The notes below the pieces were generated by a model, which saw only the letters and a list, made by a program, of their open reading frames with translations, had not been told where the DNA came from and made no database searches. Below are positions 8,710-17,683 of a DNA stretch of 64,000 nt, piece by piece. Each line of letters opens with the position of its first letter. The first letter of the stretch is position 1. The translations under genes and the position numbers were made by a program. Source of the stretch: Mycolicibacterium sp. CBMA 226 (GTDB lineage Bacteria > Actinomycetota > Actinomycetes > Mycobacteriales > Mycobacteriaceae); NCBI RefSeq assembly GCF_009729075.1, contig NZ_VTGY01000011.1, positions 496,001 to 560,000 on the forward strand, written 5' to 3'.

Positions 8710-9069
8710 GTGAGTGCACGACGCAAAACTGAGGAAGCCCGCACCTTCCTGATTTCGGTGGCCGCCGAGCTGGCCGGTATGCACGCACAGACACTGCGGA
8801 CATACGACCGGCTCGGCCTGGTCAGCCCCGAGCGCACCTCGGGCGGCGGTCGACGTTATTCGCAGCACGACGTCGACCTGCTGCGCGAGGTCCAGCGCCT
8901 TTCGCAAGACGAGGGCGTCAACCTGGCCGGCATCAAGCGCATCATCGAGCTGACCAACCAGGTCGAGGCGCTGCAGGCCAGGCTCGCCGAGGTGACCGCC
9001 GAACTCGAGCGGGTCCGCAAGCCCAGCACCGCACTGGTGCTCTGGCAGCCGCGACGCGGAAGCAAGTAA
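8710..9069 (+). CDS. hspR: heat-shock repressor HspR (MerR family)
   Basis: A 119-residue MerR-type repressor. The DNA-binding winged helix spans residues 13-75 (AELAGMHAQTLRTYDRLGLVSP, then GGGRRYSQHDVDLL) and is followed by a coiled-coil dimerisation helix (QVEALQARLAEVTAELERVR) and a short basic tail. HspR with DnaK binds HAIR inverted repeats; such sites are present upstream of dnaK and clpB in this window. GTG start, last gene of the operon. Confidence 0.96.
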   Translation: MSARRKTEEARTFLISVAAELAGMHAQTLRTYDRLGLVSPERTSGGGRRYSQHDVDLLREVQRLSQDEGVNLAGIKRIIELTNQVEALQARLAEVTAELERVRKPSTALVLWQPRRGSK

Positions 9070-9147
9070 CCCAGCAACTGGCGGTCGGTTTGCCGCAGCG
9101 TGCGCAGCACCCTATTCTTTGCCCAGGTCAATATCTGGCAAATGAGC

Positions 9148-9166
9148 AGGCCGAGGTATTCGGCCT
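9148..9166. other. small hairpin downstream of hspR
   Basis: AGGCCGA-GGTAT-TCGGCCT forms a 7-bp perfect stem in the 160-base gap between hspR and the glycosyltransferase gene. It could be a weak terminator of the heat-shock operon or an operator of the next gene; there is no U-tract. Confidence 0.4.
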
Positions 9167-9186
9167 AGGGGGAGACGTTCTGCATC

Positions 9187-9237
9187 ATGGCACTGTTGAC
9201 GCTGGGCTCGATCATCCGAACGGGCCGTCGTGCTTGA
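9187..9237 (+). CDS. possible 16-residue leader peptide
   Basis: ATG 9187 follows a purine-rich AGGGGGAGA stretch and encodes MALLTLGSIIRTGRRA. Its TGA (9235-9237) lies just past the GTG start of the GT87 gene at 9230, in another frame. The GT87 start has no clear ribosome site of its own, so coupling to this small frame is plausible. No homology is claimed and it may be spurious. Confidence 0.3.
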   Translation: MALLTLGSIIRTGRRA

Positions 9238-10480
9238 CGTCGCGCCGCTAACCGACCGCCGCCAGCGTCTGGCACCGGCGCTGTTGATTGTCAGTGCCGT
9301 AGCTCTGCTCGCCGTGACCATCCCCAGCCCGCCCAATTTGGTCGACTTGCACGTCTACCTCCTGGGTGGCGCAGCGCTCGAGCACCCCAACACGCTGTAT
9401 TCGCTGGTCTACTCCGGCCAGTCGCCGATGGCGGGTCAGTCACCGACCGAGCCGTTGCCGTTCATTTATCCGCCGTTCGCCGCGATGTTGTTCTACCCAC
9501 TGAACTTCCTGCCCTTCGCAGTGGCAGGGCTGTTGTGGCAGGTGGGAATTCTGGCCGCGACGTACGGGATCGTGCGACTGGCGCAGCTTCTGGTGGGCAA
9601 TGGCGGACGTCAAGCGGCGATGCTGTGGACTGCGGGTGTTATCTGGCTCGAGCCGGTGCGGGTTTGCTTGAACATGGGCCAGCTCGGGGTTTTCCTGACC
9701 CTCGCTGTGATGTACGCGGCATACAGCACCAGATGGTGGGTGTCGGGTCTGCTCGTTGGGTTGGCCACGGGCGTGAAACTGACCCCGGCGATCTCCGGCT
9801 TCTACTTCGTCGGGATGCGCCGCTGGGCAGTTGCCGTGACTTCGGCAGCGGTATTCATTGCCACGGTGGGCCTGTCGGCGCTCCTGGTGCCGAGTGAGAC
9901 GCGCTTCTACTTCACTGGTCTGATCGGCAAATTTGCCGTCCCGGTGGGCACGGCTATCAACCAATCGTGGAGTGGGGCCATCTTCAGGATTCTGGGGTAC
10001 GACTCTGGACACGGGCCGCTGGTCCTGTCAGTGCTCGCCGTTACGGCTGTGTTGGCCGTGCTGTCATGGCAGGCGCTGGGCGCGGGCGCGCAGACGCGCG
10101 ACCGGTTGGGTTCGTTGTTGGTCGTCGAGATTTTCGGCCTGCTCGCGTCACCGATTTCCTGGGTGCACCACTGGATCTGGTTGGTGCCGTTGATCATCTG
10201 GTTGTTTACGGGCGTGTGGCGCGACAAACCGGGTGCCCAGGTACTCGGGTGGATATGGGTCGGGGTGACGGTCGTCAGTGTTCCCAGTCTGCTGGCACTC
10301 GCCGAGCCGGGCCTGTGGCAGTTCAGCCGACCGTGGTACCAAGCGTGGGCCGGCTTGATCTACGTCGTCGTGGCTATGGCGACGCTGGGTTGGATGGTGG
10401 TGACGGGTCGTCGCGTAGCGGTGGCGACCCCAATTTGTGACATCGCAGTCGTCGAACATGCCGACCCCGGAAGTAAGTAA
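9230..10480 (+). CDS. GT87-family polyprenol-phosphate-mannose mannosyltransferase
   Basis: A 416-residue integral membrane protein with about 10 hydrophobic helices (DUF2029/GT87). It resembles mycobacterial alpha-1,2-mannosyltransferases such as PimE and the Rv2181 type, which use decaprenyl-phosphate-mannose on the periplasmic side. The first extracellular loop has the family's conserved acidic residue (VDLHVYLLGG, Asp39), followed by PFIYPPFAAMLFYPL. It is about half identical by eye to the next gene, so the two are a tandem duplication. Start is GTG 9230 by alignment with the paralogue's N-terminus. The exact acceptor (PIM, lipomannan, arabinomannan or another glycan) is unknown. Confidence 0.82.
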   Translation: MLDVAPLTDRRQRLAPALLIVSAVALLAVTIPSPPNLVDLHVYLLGGAALEHPNTLYSLVYSGQSPMAGQSPTEPLPFIYPPFAAMLFYPLNFLPFAVAGLLWQVGILAATYGIVRLAQLLVGNGGRQAAMLWTAGVIWLEPVRVCLNMGQLGVFLTLAVMYAAYSTRWWVSGLLVGLATGVKLTPAISGFYFVGMRRWAVAVTSAAVFIATVGLSALLVPSETRFYFTGLIGKFAVPVGTAINQSWSGAIFRILGYDSGHGPLVLSVLAVTAVLAVLSWQALGAGAQTRDRLGSLLVVEIFGLLASPISWVHHWIWLVPLIIWLFTGVWRDKPGAQVLGWIWVGVTVVSVPSLLALAEPGLWQFSRPWYQAWAGLIYVVVAMATLGWMVVTGRRVAVATPICDIAVVEHADPGSK

Positions 10481-10660
10481 GTACACCTTCGGACATTGCT
10501 CGCCTTCCGGCTTTCCCAGCTGAGCCTCGCAAAGATGTTTGCTGTCGCGCGCCGGCTGTGAATTGTCTTGGGGGACAATAGCAATCGCCGCCGAAAGTTC
10601 TGCAGCAAGGCGCTCTTGTATCTAATGTAGACGCGACGAAGGTCGACGCGTGGGGGATAC

Positions 10661-11974
10661 ATGGGCGTTTTGACGGGATGGGGAACGCAGCGCTGGCAGG
10701 CGCTGGCTCCGCTGCTGCTATTGGTCAGCGCGGTGGTTTCGGTGGGCGTCAGCACTTTGACAGACCCGATCGACTTCCATATCTATGTTGCCGGTGGCGC
10801 GGCGCTGGTCCATCCAGCGACGCTGTATGACGCGGCCTATCTCGATCCGGCGCACCACGAGACGATGCCGTTCGTCTACCCACCGTTCGCGGCGATGGTG
10901 TTCTACCCGCTGCATCTGCTGCCTTTTTGGCTGGTGGCGCTCGCCTGGCGGGTGGGCATCGTCGCCGCCGTCTATGCCGTGGTCCGGATCAGCCAGAAGA
11001 TGATCGACGCCGACAACAAGCGCGTCGCCATGCTGTGGACCGCCGCCGCGCTGTGGTTCGAACCGATTGTAGGCAACGTCAAGCACGCGACTATCGGCGT
11101 CTTTCTCCTCCTGATCGTCATGACCGCGGCTTACAGCTCCCGGTGGTGGGTGTCGGGCCTACTCGTCGGCCTGGGTGCGGGCGTGAAGCTCACGCCGGCG
11201 ATCACCGGCATCTACTTCGTCGGCATGCGGCGTTGGGCCGCCGCGGCGTTCTCTGCGGTGGTGTTCTTCGCGACGCTCGGCGTCTCGTATCTTGTTGCGG
11301 GAGACCGGGTTCGGTACTTCTTCACCGACTGGATCGGCAAGGACCGGCTCTTCACCATCGGCAACGTCTACAACCAGTCCTGGCGCGGCGGCATCGCTCG
11401 GGTGCTGGGATACGACCCAGGGATGGGCGCCCATTGGGCGGTTGCCGTCGCGCTGACCGGCGTACTGGCCGCGGCGGCGTGGTGGGCACTGGGCGCGTAT
11501 CCGCAGAATCGCGACCGGCTGGGGTCGCTGCTGGTCGTCGTCCTGTTCGAGCTGCTGGCCTCGCCAGTGTCGTGGACTGCGCACTGGGTGCTCGTGGTAC
11601 CACTGCTCGTCTGGTTGCTACACGGGCCGTGGCGCGACAGGCCGGGTGCGCGCGCACTGTGGTGGGTGTGGCTGATCGTGGCGGTCACCGCCGTGCCCAA
11701 CGCACTCGCGACCCTGCAGTCGAATCGCTGGGAGATCAGCCGCCCCTGGTACGAGGCCTGGGCCGGACTGGTCTATCCCATCCTGACGCTGGCGACGCTG
11801 AGTTGGATCGTCGCCACCGGGGTCCGCGTCCGGCGGGCGCTGACGGCCGCCGATCTGCCGCCACTCACGGTGGCCGCGGCGGTACGGGAATCGGGCGACG
11901 CGCAGGTGCCGTCGGCCGTGATCGGTAGTAACGACGAAGAGCGCGCTGGCGTGGAAAGCCGGACTATCGGCTGA
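10661..11974 (+). CDS. GT87-family mannosyltransferase, paralogue of the preceding gene
   Basis: A 437-residue GT87 membrane protein with the same landmarks as its neighbour: an N-terminal helix, IDFHIYVAGGAAL (Asp38), PFVYPPFAAMVFYPL, RWWVSGLLVGLGAGVKLTPAI and the NQSWRGGI loop. The C-terminal 40 residues are hydrophilic and extend beyond the paralogue. ATG 10661 follows a GGGGGAT ribosome site. The 180-base gap from the first copy contains no gene, and separate promoters are possible. It probably adds mannose or another polyprenol-linked sugar to an envelope glycolipid; the product is not identifiable. Confidence 0.82.
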   Translation: MGVLTGWGTQRWQALAPLLLLVSAVVSVGVSTLTDPIDFHIYVAGGAALVHPATLYDAAYLDPAHHETMPFVYPPFAAMVFYPLHLLPFWLVALAWRVGIVAAVYAVVRISQKMIDADNKRVAMLWTAAALWFEPIVGNVKHATIGVFLLLIVMTAAYSSRWWVSGLLVGLGAGVKLTPAITGIYFVGMRRWAAAAFSAVVFFATLGVSYLVAGDRVRYFFTDWIGKDRLFTIGNVYNQSWRGGIARVLGYDPGMGAHWAVAVALTGVLAAAAWWALGAYPQNRDRLGSLLVVVLFELLASPVSWTAHWVLVVPLLVWLLHGPWRDRPGARALWWVWLIVAVTAVPNALATLQSNRWEISRPWYEAWAGLVYPILTLATLSWIVATGVRVRRALTAADLPPLTVAAAVRESGDAQVPSAVIGSNDEERAGVESRTIG

Positions 11975-12078
11975 TTCGGTTGCGGCCGATGCGCGCAGCC
12001 CTATATCGTCGCTCGGTTAATTGACGCTCAAGTAATTTACGCGGTCCTTTGCTGTCCGCAAAACCGCGAAGCGAGGGT

Positions 12079-14148
12079 ATGCCGGTGGTCGAGCCGACGT
12101 CAACGGCCGTTTTTGGGACTTCGAATGCCGGGCCGACGACGTCGTCGTATCGCCGGGATATCGACGCTCTGCGGGCTATCGCCGTCGTCGCCGTCGTGGC
12201 GTTTCACGCGGGCGTTCCTGGTTTTGCCGGGGGATTCGCCGGCGTTGACATCTTCTTCGTGATTTCGGGCTTCGTGATTCTTCGCGGCCTTACCGCTGAG
12301 CAGGGCCGGGCCGGATCGGTCGGTTGGTGGGCGTTCTACGGGCGCCGATTCCGGCGGCTCGCTCCAGCCGCATTGCTCATGATCGTGGTCGTCATCCTGC
12401 TCGGAATGCTGGTTTTCAACCCCGTCGGGGAACAGCAGGCGGTCGCCAAGAGTGGGATCGCAGCGGCCACGTCGACGTCGAACTTCTATTTCAGCTTGTT
12501 TCTCGGAGACTATTTCGTCCCGACCTACCTACCCAACGTCTTTTTGCACACCTGGTCGCTGGCGGTCGAGGAGCAGTTCTATCTCGGTGTGCCTTTGCTT
12601 TTCGTGGTGACCGGCTATCTCGTGCGACGGCTGGGACGCGACTGGCGTCGCGTGATGATCGTCTTGATCCTGCTGGTGTGTGCCGCTTCCCTGGTTTCTG
12701 CGGTAGTGCTCGGGCGCTTCGCACCCACTCAAACGTTCTACCTGCCCTTCGGGCGCGCCTACGAACTCGGCATCGGTGCACTCCTGGCAGTGGTCAGGCC
12801 TCCCGCCGGTTCCGCCGTCGTGCGGCGGGCCGCCTGGCTGATTTCGGCCGGTGCCTTGGTCGGCGTGATCGTTTTGGGCCTGCCGGTGTACGGGTTCCCC
12901 GGCGCCTGGGCGCTGATTCCGACCGTTGCGACCGCGGGGATGATTTGGGCCCACGTCACCGCAGACGATCCCGGTGGGCGATACCTGCTGTCGGCTCCGG
13001 TCGTCGGCATCGGGAAACTCTCCTACGGGTGGTACCTGTGGCACTGGCCGTTGCTGTCGATCATCGCGACGTGGTACTTGAGGGAACCTCCGGTGTGGCT
13101 GCGGGTCATGGTCGTGGGTTTCGCGCTGGTACTGGCCGGTGCCAGCTACCGGTACTGGGAACCGCGCTTTCGTGCTCCGGCGGGCCGCAGAACGGTGCTG
13201 ACCGGGTTGGTGGCCATCGCTGCCACATGTGCGTTGGCACTCGGGTCGGAATTGTTCGCCGACCAGCTGGCCAAAGCCGACAACTGGCCGGCTGTCGCGC
13301 ACGCGAAGCACGACACCGCATTTCCCGCCGAGTGCATCCACGACACCGCACTGGTTCAGAAACCCGAATATGAGGTGTGCCCGCTGCCTGGTTTCGATCC
13401 GGCTCGGCCGTCCGTCGTGGTCTGGGGCGATTCGTATGCACAGGCCTTGCTCCCCGGCGTTGTGAAGGCGGTGCACGGCCGGCCGATCAATGTGGTTGCG
13501 ATGGCCAGGGGTACCTGCCCGCCCTACCTACCGCGTGCCGCGAAGCTGCCGGACATTCCGTATGGATTGGAACGGACACGTCTCGAGCTGTGCGAACAAC
13601 ACAACAACGTTGCGCTGCAGTGGATCCTTGACGCAGTGAAGGCCCGGCGAGACGTTCGCGTCATCATCGCCGCGCGGTGGCCGATCTATCTCGGCCAACG
13701 TGAACTGTTTCCCAGCCTGGCACATGAATCACAAGTTCTGGCCGCGGACAGCGAGTCTTTGGTGACGGCAGGCACGCCCGCATTGCTGGCCCGGCTGGAC
13801 CAGGCGCAGGTGGGTGTCGACCTGGTCGGCGTATCGCCGGAGCTGGAGCGGCCGGGGCCCGAATGCGAGACGAGGCGGTGGCGGACTTTCACATGCGATG
13901 TCCCGATGAGTGTCGAACGACAGTACTGGGGCGGCGTGCCAGAGTGGTTTCACAAGCTGCATGCCGAGCTCGGTGACCGGTCACGGGTCATCGACCCGGC
14001 CAAGGTGATCTGTGACGAGTTCCTGTGCCGGGCTCAAAGCGGCGGGGTCTTGAACTTCTACGACACCGACCATCTCAGTGCGGCGGCCGCCGAGAAGCTG
14101 TCCGACCAGATCTCCCCGACGGTGGATGCGCTACTCGGCCAGCCGTGA
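12079..14148 (+). CDS. membrane O-acyltransferase (AT3 family) with C-terminal SGNH domain
   Basis: About 689 residues. Residues 30-370 form the multi-helix acyltransferase-3 domain with the catalytic-type VAFHAGVPGFAGGFAGVD segment, then FVISGF and the HTWSLAVEEQFY motif. The last 250 residues are an SGNH hydrolase-like domain: Gly-Asp-Ser in VVWGDSYAQ near the start and Asp-x-x-His in DTDHLSAAA near the end. OafA-type fusions O-acylate sugars of surface polysaccharides or glycolipids. I chose ATG 12079 (GCGAGGG before it) over a TTG ten codons upstream. The adjacent GT87 genes suggest it decorates the glycan they build. It converges with galM 10 bases away. Confidence 0.88.
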   Translation: MPVVEPTSTAVFGTSNAGPTTSSYRRDIDALRAIAVVAVVAFHAGVPGFAGGFAGVDIFFVISGFVILRGLTAEQGRAGSVGWWAFYGRRFRRLAPAALLMIVVVILLGMLVFNPVGEQQAVAKSGIAAATSTSNFYFSLFLGDYFVPTYLPNVFLHTWSLAVEEQFYLGVPLLFVVTGYLVRRLGRDWRRVMIVLILLVCAASLVSAVVLGRFAPTQTFYLPFGRAYELGIGALLAVVRPPAGSAVVRRAAWLISAGALVGVIVLGLPVYGFPGAWALIPTVATAGMIWAHVTADDPGGRYLLSAPVVGIGKLSYGWYLWHWPLLSIIATWYLREPPVWLRVMVVGFALVLAGASYRYWEPRFRAPAGRRTVLTGLVAIAATCALALGSELFADQLAKADNWPAVAHAKHDTAFPAECIHDTALVQKPEYEVCPLPGFDPARPSVVVWGDSYAQALLPGVVKAVHGRPINVVAMARGTCPPYLPRAAKLPDIPYGLERTRLELCEQHNNVALQWILDAVKARRDVRVIIAARWPIYLGQRELFPSLAHESQVLAADSESLVTAGTPALLARLDQAQVGVDLVGVSPELERPGPECETRRWRTFTCDVPMSVERQYWGGVPEWFHKLHAELGDRSRVIDPAKVICDEFLCRAQSGGVLNFYDTDHLSAAAAEKLSDQISPTVDALLGQP

Positions 14149-14158
14149 CTGACACTGC

Positions 14159-15058
14159 TCAGCTCACCGAGATCGAGAACCGTGCCGTCGCTGGTCGGCC
14201 GGGGGACGCGAGGCGGTAGCCGCCGCGGCGCAGCGCGTCGGTCGGCGCGGCCATGGGCTCGATGGCCACCAGCGCGTCGCCGGGCGGCGCAAACAGTTGT
14301 GCGGCGGGGTAGCCGGTTTCGAATGTCACGGTGATCTGGTGGTCACCGCCGCTGAGGACGAATTGCGCGCCGTCGGGCACCTGGTCGAAGCCGTCGTCGT
14401 ATGCGGTGTCGCCGAGCGGCCCGGACCGCGCCGGCCAGGCCTCGACGACGCCGGAAGGCAGTCCGCGATCGTCCGTCGGTAGATGCCGGAGAGTCGGCGT
14501 CTCGAGCACCCAATCTGCCCGCGGCACACCGGGAATGGTCACGTACGGGTGATAGCCGAAACACAGCGGCACCGCTGCGGACGTGGATGGCCGGACAGTG
14601 GTCTCGACCGTCAGGACGCGGTCTGTCAGCGTGACCCGTTGGGTCAGCACGTGCGGAAACGGGAACGACGCGAGCAGGCCGGGCCGGCTGAAATCGACTG
14701 CGGCGGTGAGGGAATTGGCCGACTGCTCGGTGACCAGCCAGCCGGGGTAGGCGGCGAGTATGCCGTGCATGGGGGAGCCCTGCCCGTCGACACGCACGCC
14801 ACCGGCCCCAGGCGTCAGTGTGACGGCAGCGCCGTCGGTGTCGTAAGTGTTGGCGCCCAATCGATTCGCCCACGGATAGAGCAGCGGGATGCCCATGGTC
14901 TTGGCGTTCGTCAGATACGCGTCGAGGCCACGGCGCTGGCCGAGAAACTCCAGATCGCCATCGGCAAATGACGTGCCGATCATGCCCGCGCCGGGAACGA
15001 ACGTCGCCGTCATCATGGACTCGGGGTCGGTCAGTACGACGGTGTCGAGTTCGGCCAT
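14159..15058 (-). CDS. aldose 1-epimerase (mutarotase-like)
   Basis: A 299-residue galactose-mutarotase-fold protein. The substrate-binding histidine lies in CFGYHPYVTIPG, an upstream histidine in GSPMHGILA, and the catalytic glutamate in AIEPMAAPTDAL. These match the aldose 1-epimerase family, which interconverts alpha and beta anomers of hexoses. The start ATG at 15058 follows a GGAGGAAACC ribosome site; the long upstream extension in this frame overlaps the flavohemoglobin gene and is rejected. It is the last gene of a minus-strand trio with the CYTH protein and the flavohemoglobin, 14 bases after the latter. Confidence 0.88.
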   Translation of the reverse strand: MAELDTVVLTDPESMMTATFVPGAGMIGTSFADGDLEFLGQRRGLDAYLTNAKTMGIPLLYPWANRLGANTYDTDGAAVTLTPGAGGVRVDGQGSPMHGILAAYPGWLVTEQSANSLTAAVDFSRPGLLASFPFPHVLTQRVTLTDRVLTVETTVRPSTSAAVPLCFGYHPYVTIPGVPRADWVLETPTLRHLPTDDRGLPSGVVEAWPARSGPLGDTAYDDGFDQVPDGAQFVLSGGDHQITVTFETGYPAAQLFAPPGDALVAIEPMAAPTDALRRGGYRLASPGRPATARFSISVS

Positions 15059-15072
15059 GGTTTCCTCCAGCG

Positions 15073-16239
15073 TCAGTGGGCCAACGGATCGTGCTGAATA
15101 CGTTCTGGCGGCGCGCCTTTGGCGATCAGGGCGGCTTTGGTCGCGCTGACCATCTTGGGCCCGCCGCACAGCAGGATTTGCCGGTCGCCCCAGCTGCCGT
15201 AGCTCGTCACGACGTCGGGAAGCAGCCCGGTCTGCCGGACGTGCAGGCCGCGTGGTGGTTGGACGTCGGGGTAGTCGGCGGCCCACGGCGGGTCGGTGGA
15301 GTACTCGGATACCGGCGTGACGGACAACCACGGATTGGTGGCGGCAATCTCCCACAGGATGCGCAGGTCGTAGAGGTCGCAGGGGTAGCGCCCACCGAAG
15401 AACAGGTGCACGCGCGGATTGTCGGCCTCGCTGCACAAATTCATCAGCAGGGCCCGGAGCGGCGCGAGGCCGGTGCTGCCGGCGACCATGAGCACGTCGC
15501 CGTCGGAACGTGAAACATGCATGCCGCCATGGGGATTCGACAGCCGCCACCGGTCACCGGGCATGGTCTGGTTGACGATGGCGGTGCTCACCATGCCACC
15601 GCTGACCGAGCGGATGTGAAACTCGATGGCCCCGCTGGCGTCGGATGGCATAGAGGGACTCAGGTGCCGCCACCGTCGCGGCCATTGCGGCACCTGCACC
15701 GCGACGTACTGGCCGGCGTGATAGCGCAGCGGCTGGTCCAGCTGCAGCCGCACCACCGACACGTCGCGCGTCACGCGCAGATGCTCGACGACGGTGCCGT
15801 CGACGTAGGGCGGCGTCTGTTCGGAATCGGCGGCGCCGCGCATCACCCCGACGATCAGGTCGACGGCGTGCGTGGCGGCCTCGGCAACCCGCGCGTCCCA
15901 GCGGTCCCGGAGTTCATCGCGCAGGGTGGCCAGCAGGGCGTCGTGGAGTGCCGCGTAATGCTGTTGCCCCACACCGTATTTGCGATGGTCGCGGCCGAGC
16001 TGCGCCAGGAATGCCACCGGTTCTTCGGCGCGCTGCTCGATGAATTCGCCGAGCACCCAGAACAGTGCGTGGCCGAACGCGGCCCGCTGGGCGGCCAGGT
16101 CCGGTGGGAAGAGGTCGCGCGCCGACAGGTCGCCGGCGAACCACCGGGTGTAGAAGCGGCCGATCACGTCGTCCCCGCCACGGGCAGGGTCGACCGCGGC
16201 GCGCACCGTCATCAGCGCTTCGCGGTCGTCAAGTCCCAT
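15073..16239 (-). CDS. flavohemoglobin, probably type II (Rv0385-like)
   Basis: A 388-residue globin plus reductase fusion. The globin domain spans about 1-140; His85 (LGRDHRKYGV) aligns with the proximal haem ligand His85 of E. coli Hmp. The FAD domain has RWRHLSP in place of the usual RxYS, and the NAD domain has MVAGSTGLAPLRALL and LLCGGPKMV. Altered FAD-site motifs are a mark of the mycobacterial type II flavohemoglobins, reported to oxidise D-lactate rather than detoxify NO efficiently. Proximity to clpB matches Rv0384c-Rv0385. Its start overlaps the CYTH gene by 11 bases. Confidence 0.9.
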   Translation of the reverse strand: MGLDDREALMTVRAAVDPARGGDDVIGRFYTRWFAGDLSARDLFPPDLAAQRAAFGHALFWVLGEFIEQRAEEPVAFLAQLGRDHRKYGVGQQHYAALHDALLATLRDELRDRWDARVAEAATHAVDLIVGVMRGAADSEQTPPYVDGTVVEHLRVTRDVSVVRLQLDQPLRYHAGQYVAVQVPQWPRRWRHLSPSMPSDASGAIEFHIRSVSGGMVSTAIVNQTMPGDRWRLSNPHGGMHVSRSDGDVLMVAGSTGLAPLRALLMNLCSEADNPRVHLFFGGRYPCDLYDLRILWEIAATNPWLSVTPVSEYSTDPPWAADYPDVQPPRGLHVRQTGLLPDVVTSYGSWGDRQILLCGGPKMVSATKAALIAKGAPPERIQHDPLAH

Positions 16240-16873
16240 CTGACATCGGCGAGGTGGCGTCGAAGTGGTTCTGCCCCAACGTACTGACGAAGGTGGGGCC
16301 CAGTAGATCGAGTTCGCGCCAGTGCGCGTCGGCCCAGGTGCCGTAGGGCTGGTGCGCCAGGTATTCGTTCCGGAAGCGGTCGTCCTCGGACACCTCGGTG
16401 ACGCAGAACGCCGGGATCGCCAGGTCGACCACCGGACCGCCGCGTTCGACCTCGGCCAGCAGCAGTGGGGCATTGCCGTTGAGGAAGCGGTCGATGATCC
16501 AGCCGTCCTCGCCCAGCCACACCGAGTACCGCACCTTGGTCACCACATGGTCGGCCCGCCGGACGATTTCACCGGCCACCAGCGGATCGAGTTCCCGCTC
16601 GGCCTCGTAGCGGGTGCCGCCTGCGGCCGGACCCTTGGCGGTCATGGTGCCGATCGAGTCGCTGCCGATGGCGTCGATGAGGTCGATCGACGGATTGCTC
16701 AGGTCGGTGGGCGCCGGACCCTGGACACGTACCCGGACGGCATAGCCGTCGGACGCGAACAGGTACGCCTGCACGATCAGGGCGGGACTCGGGTCGGACG
16801 CTGTGACAGCGGGCAGGTCGCGGACGAGGAACTTGCGCTCGAACTCGAAATCGCCGAAGTCGGATTCGGACAT
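16229..16873 (-). CDS. CYTH-domain protein (triphosphate tunnel metalloenzyme fold)
   Basis: A 214-residue protein. The N-terminal FEFERKFLV carries the ExExK signature of CYTH domains. Further acidic and basic strands follow (YEAERELD, TKVRYSVW, WIIDRFL, LLLAEVE), lining the tunnel that binds triphosphate or polyphosphate with divalent metals. Members include thiamine triphosphatase, inorganic triphosphatase and class IV adenylyl cyclase, and the sequence does not show which. It is first in an operon with the flavohemoglobin and aldose epimerase. Confidence 0.85.
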   Translation of the reverse strand: MSESDFGDFEFERKFLVRDLPAVTASDPSPALIVQAYLFASDGYAVRVRVQGPAPTDLSNPSIDLIDAIGSDSIGTMTAKGPAAGGTRYEAERELDPLVAGEIVRRADHVVTKVRYSVWLGEDGWIIDRFLNGNAPLLLAEVERGGPVVDLAIPAFCVTEVSEDDRFRNEYLAHQPYGTWADAHWRELDLLGPTFVSTLGQNHFDATSPMSDGT

Positions 16874-16898
16874 GGTTAACGGTAACCCGCCTCACCTG

Positions 16899-17564
16899 CT
16901 ACAGGTGGCTAAGGCCCTTGTATGCCACCACGAGTCCGATGACGATCAGGATGCCGGCGACCAGTGCCGCGTGCTGGCGGTGCAACCAGGCGCCGAGTCG
17001 CGCCATGGCCGGGTCGAGTCGCTCGCCGGCGGCGACGTAGGTCAGCACCGGGATGGCTACCGAACTGCCTGCCACCGCCGCGAAATACAGCACCGACGCC
17101 CACGTCGCCGCCGAGGGAAGTTCGTCGGTGCTGATGGCCAGGCCGGCGGCTACGCACATGAACAGCACCTTGGGGTTGACGACGACGAGCACCGCTGCGG
17201 TCACGAAGCCGCGAGCGGGCGTGATGCTCGTGAGCTTGCGCATCCAGGCCGGTTCGGGAGCGTCGTGGTTGCGATTGGCCCAGCGGTAGATGCCGAAGGC
17301 GACCAGCGCGACGCCGATGACGATGCGCACCCACGACGCGGTCGTCGACGGATGGCCGGCCTCGGGCATCAGGCCGGACAGCTGGACGAACGCCCCCGTG
17401 AGCACGGCGATGGCCACGAGCCATCCGGCCAGGAAAGTCAGACCGGTGATGCGGGCATGGGGGGATTGCAGCACGAGCACTGCGGGAATGATCGACAGTG
17501 GCGACAGGGCGATCACGAGCGCCAGGGGAATCAGTTCGGTGAGGACCGAACCCCAATCTGTCAT
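16899..17564 (-). CDS. GAP-family membrane protein (Sap-like)
   Basis: A 221-residue protein with six predicted transmembrane helices, starting LIPLALVIALSPLSIIPAVLVLQ and containing the conserved NPKVLFMCVAAGLAI segment. This is the GAP (Sap/sulfolipid-1-addressing protein) family, LysE-like membrane proteins implicated in exporting peptidoglycolipids and sulfolipids in mycobacteria. ATG 17564 was chosen over an upstream start that would add 27 charged residues. It is divergent from clpB; the HspR sites lie between, mostly on the clpB side. The cargo is not inferable. Confidence 0.8.
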   Translation of the reverse strand: MTDWGSVLTELIPLALVIALSPLSIIPAVLVLQSPHARITGLTFLAGWLVAIAVLTGAFVQLSGLMPEAGHPSTTASWVRIVIGVALVAFGIYRWANRNHDAPEPAWMRKLTSITPARGFVTAAVLVVVNPKVLFMCVAAGLAISTDELPSAATWASVLYFAAVAGSSVAIPVLTYVAAGERLDPAMARLGAWLHRQHAALVAGILIVIGLVVAYKGLSHL

Positions 17565-17662
17565 GTGGTCATTGTTGCTTACGTTTCCGTCGATCTTGTC
17601 GGTTGGGCACGGCAGAATTCTGGAGGTGAGCCAGATCATAGGCAATCCGGAAATTTTCTAAA

Positions 17663-17683
17663 CTTGAGCGGAACAGACTCAAC
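17663..17683. promoter_or_regulatory. HAIR operator 1 upstream of clpB
   Basis: CTTGAGC-N7-ACTCAAC fits the HspR operator CTTGAGT-N7-ACTCAAG with two end mismatches. It ends exactly where the second copy begins. Confidence 0.88.

Noticed and set aside
15059..15550. N-terminal extension of the aldose epimerase to 463 residues
   Set aside because: The extension overlaps the flavohemoglobin gene in another frame and is Arg/Pro-rich shadow sequence; the ATG at 15058 has a proper ribosome site.
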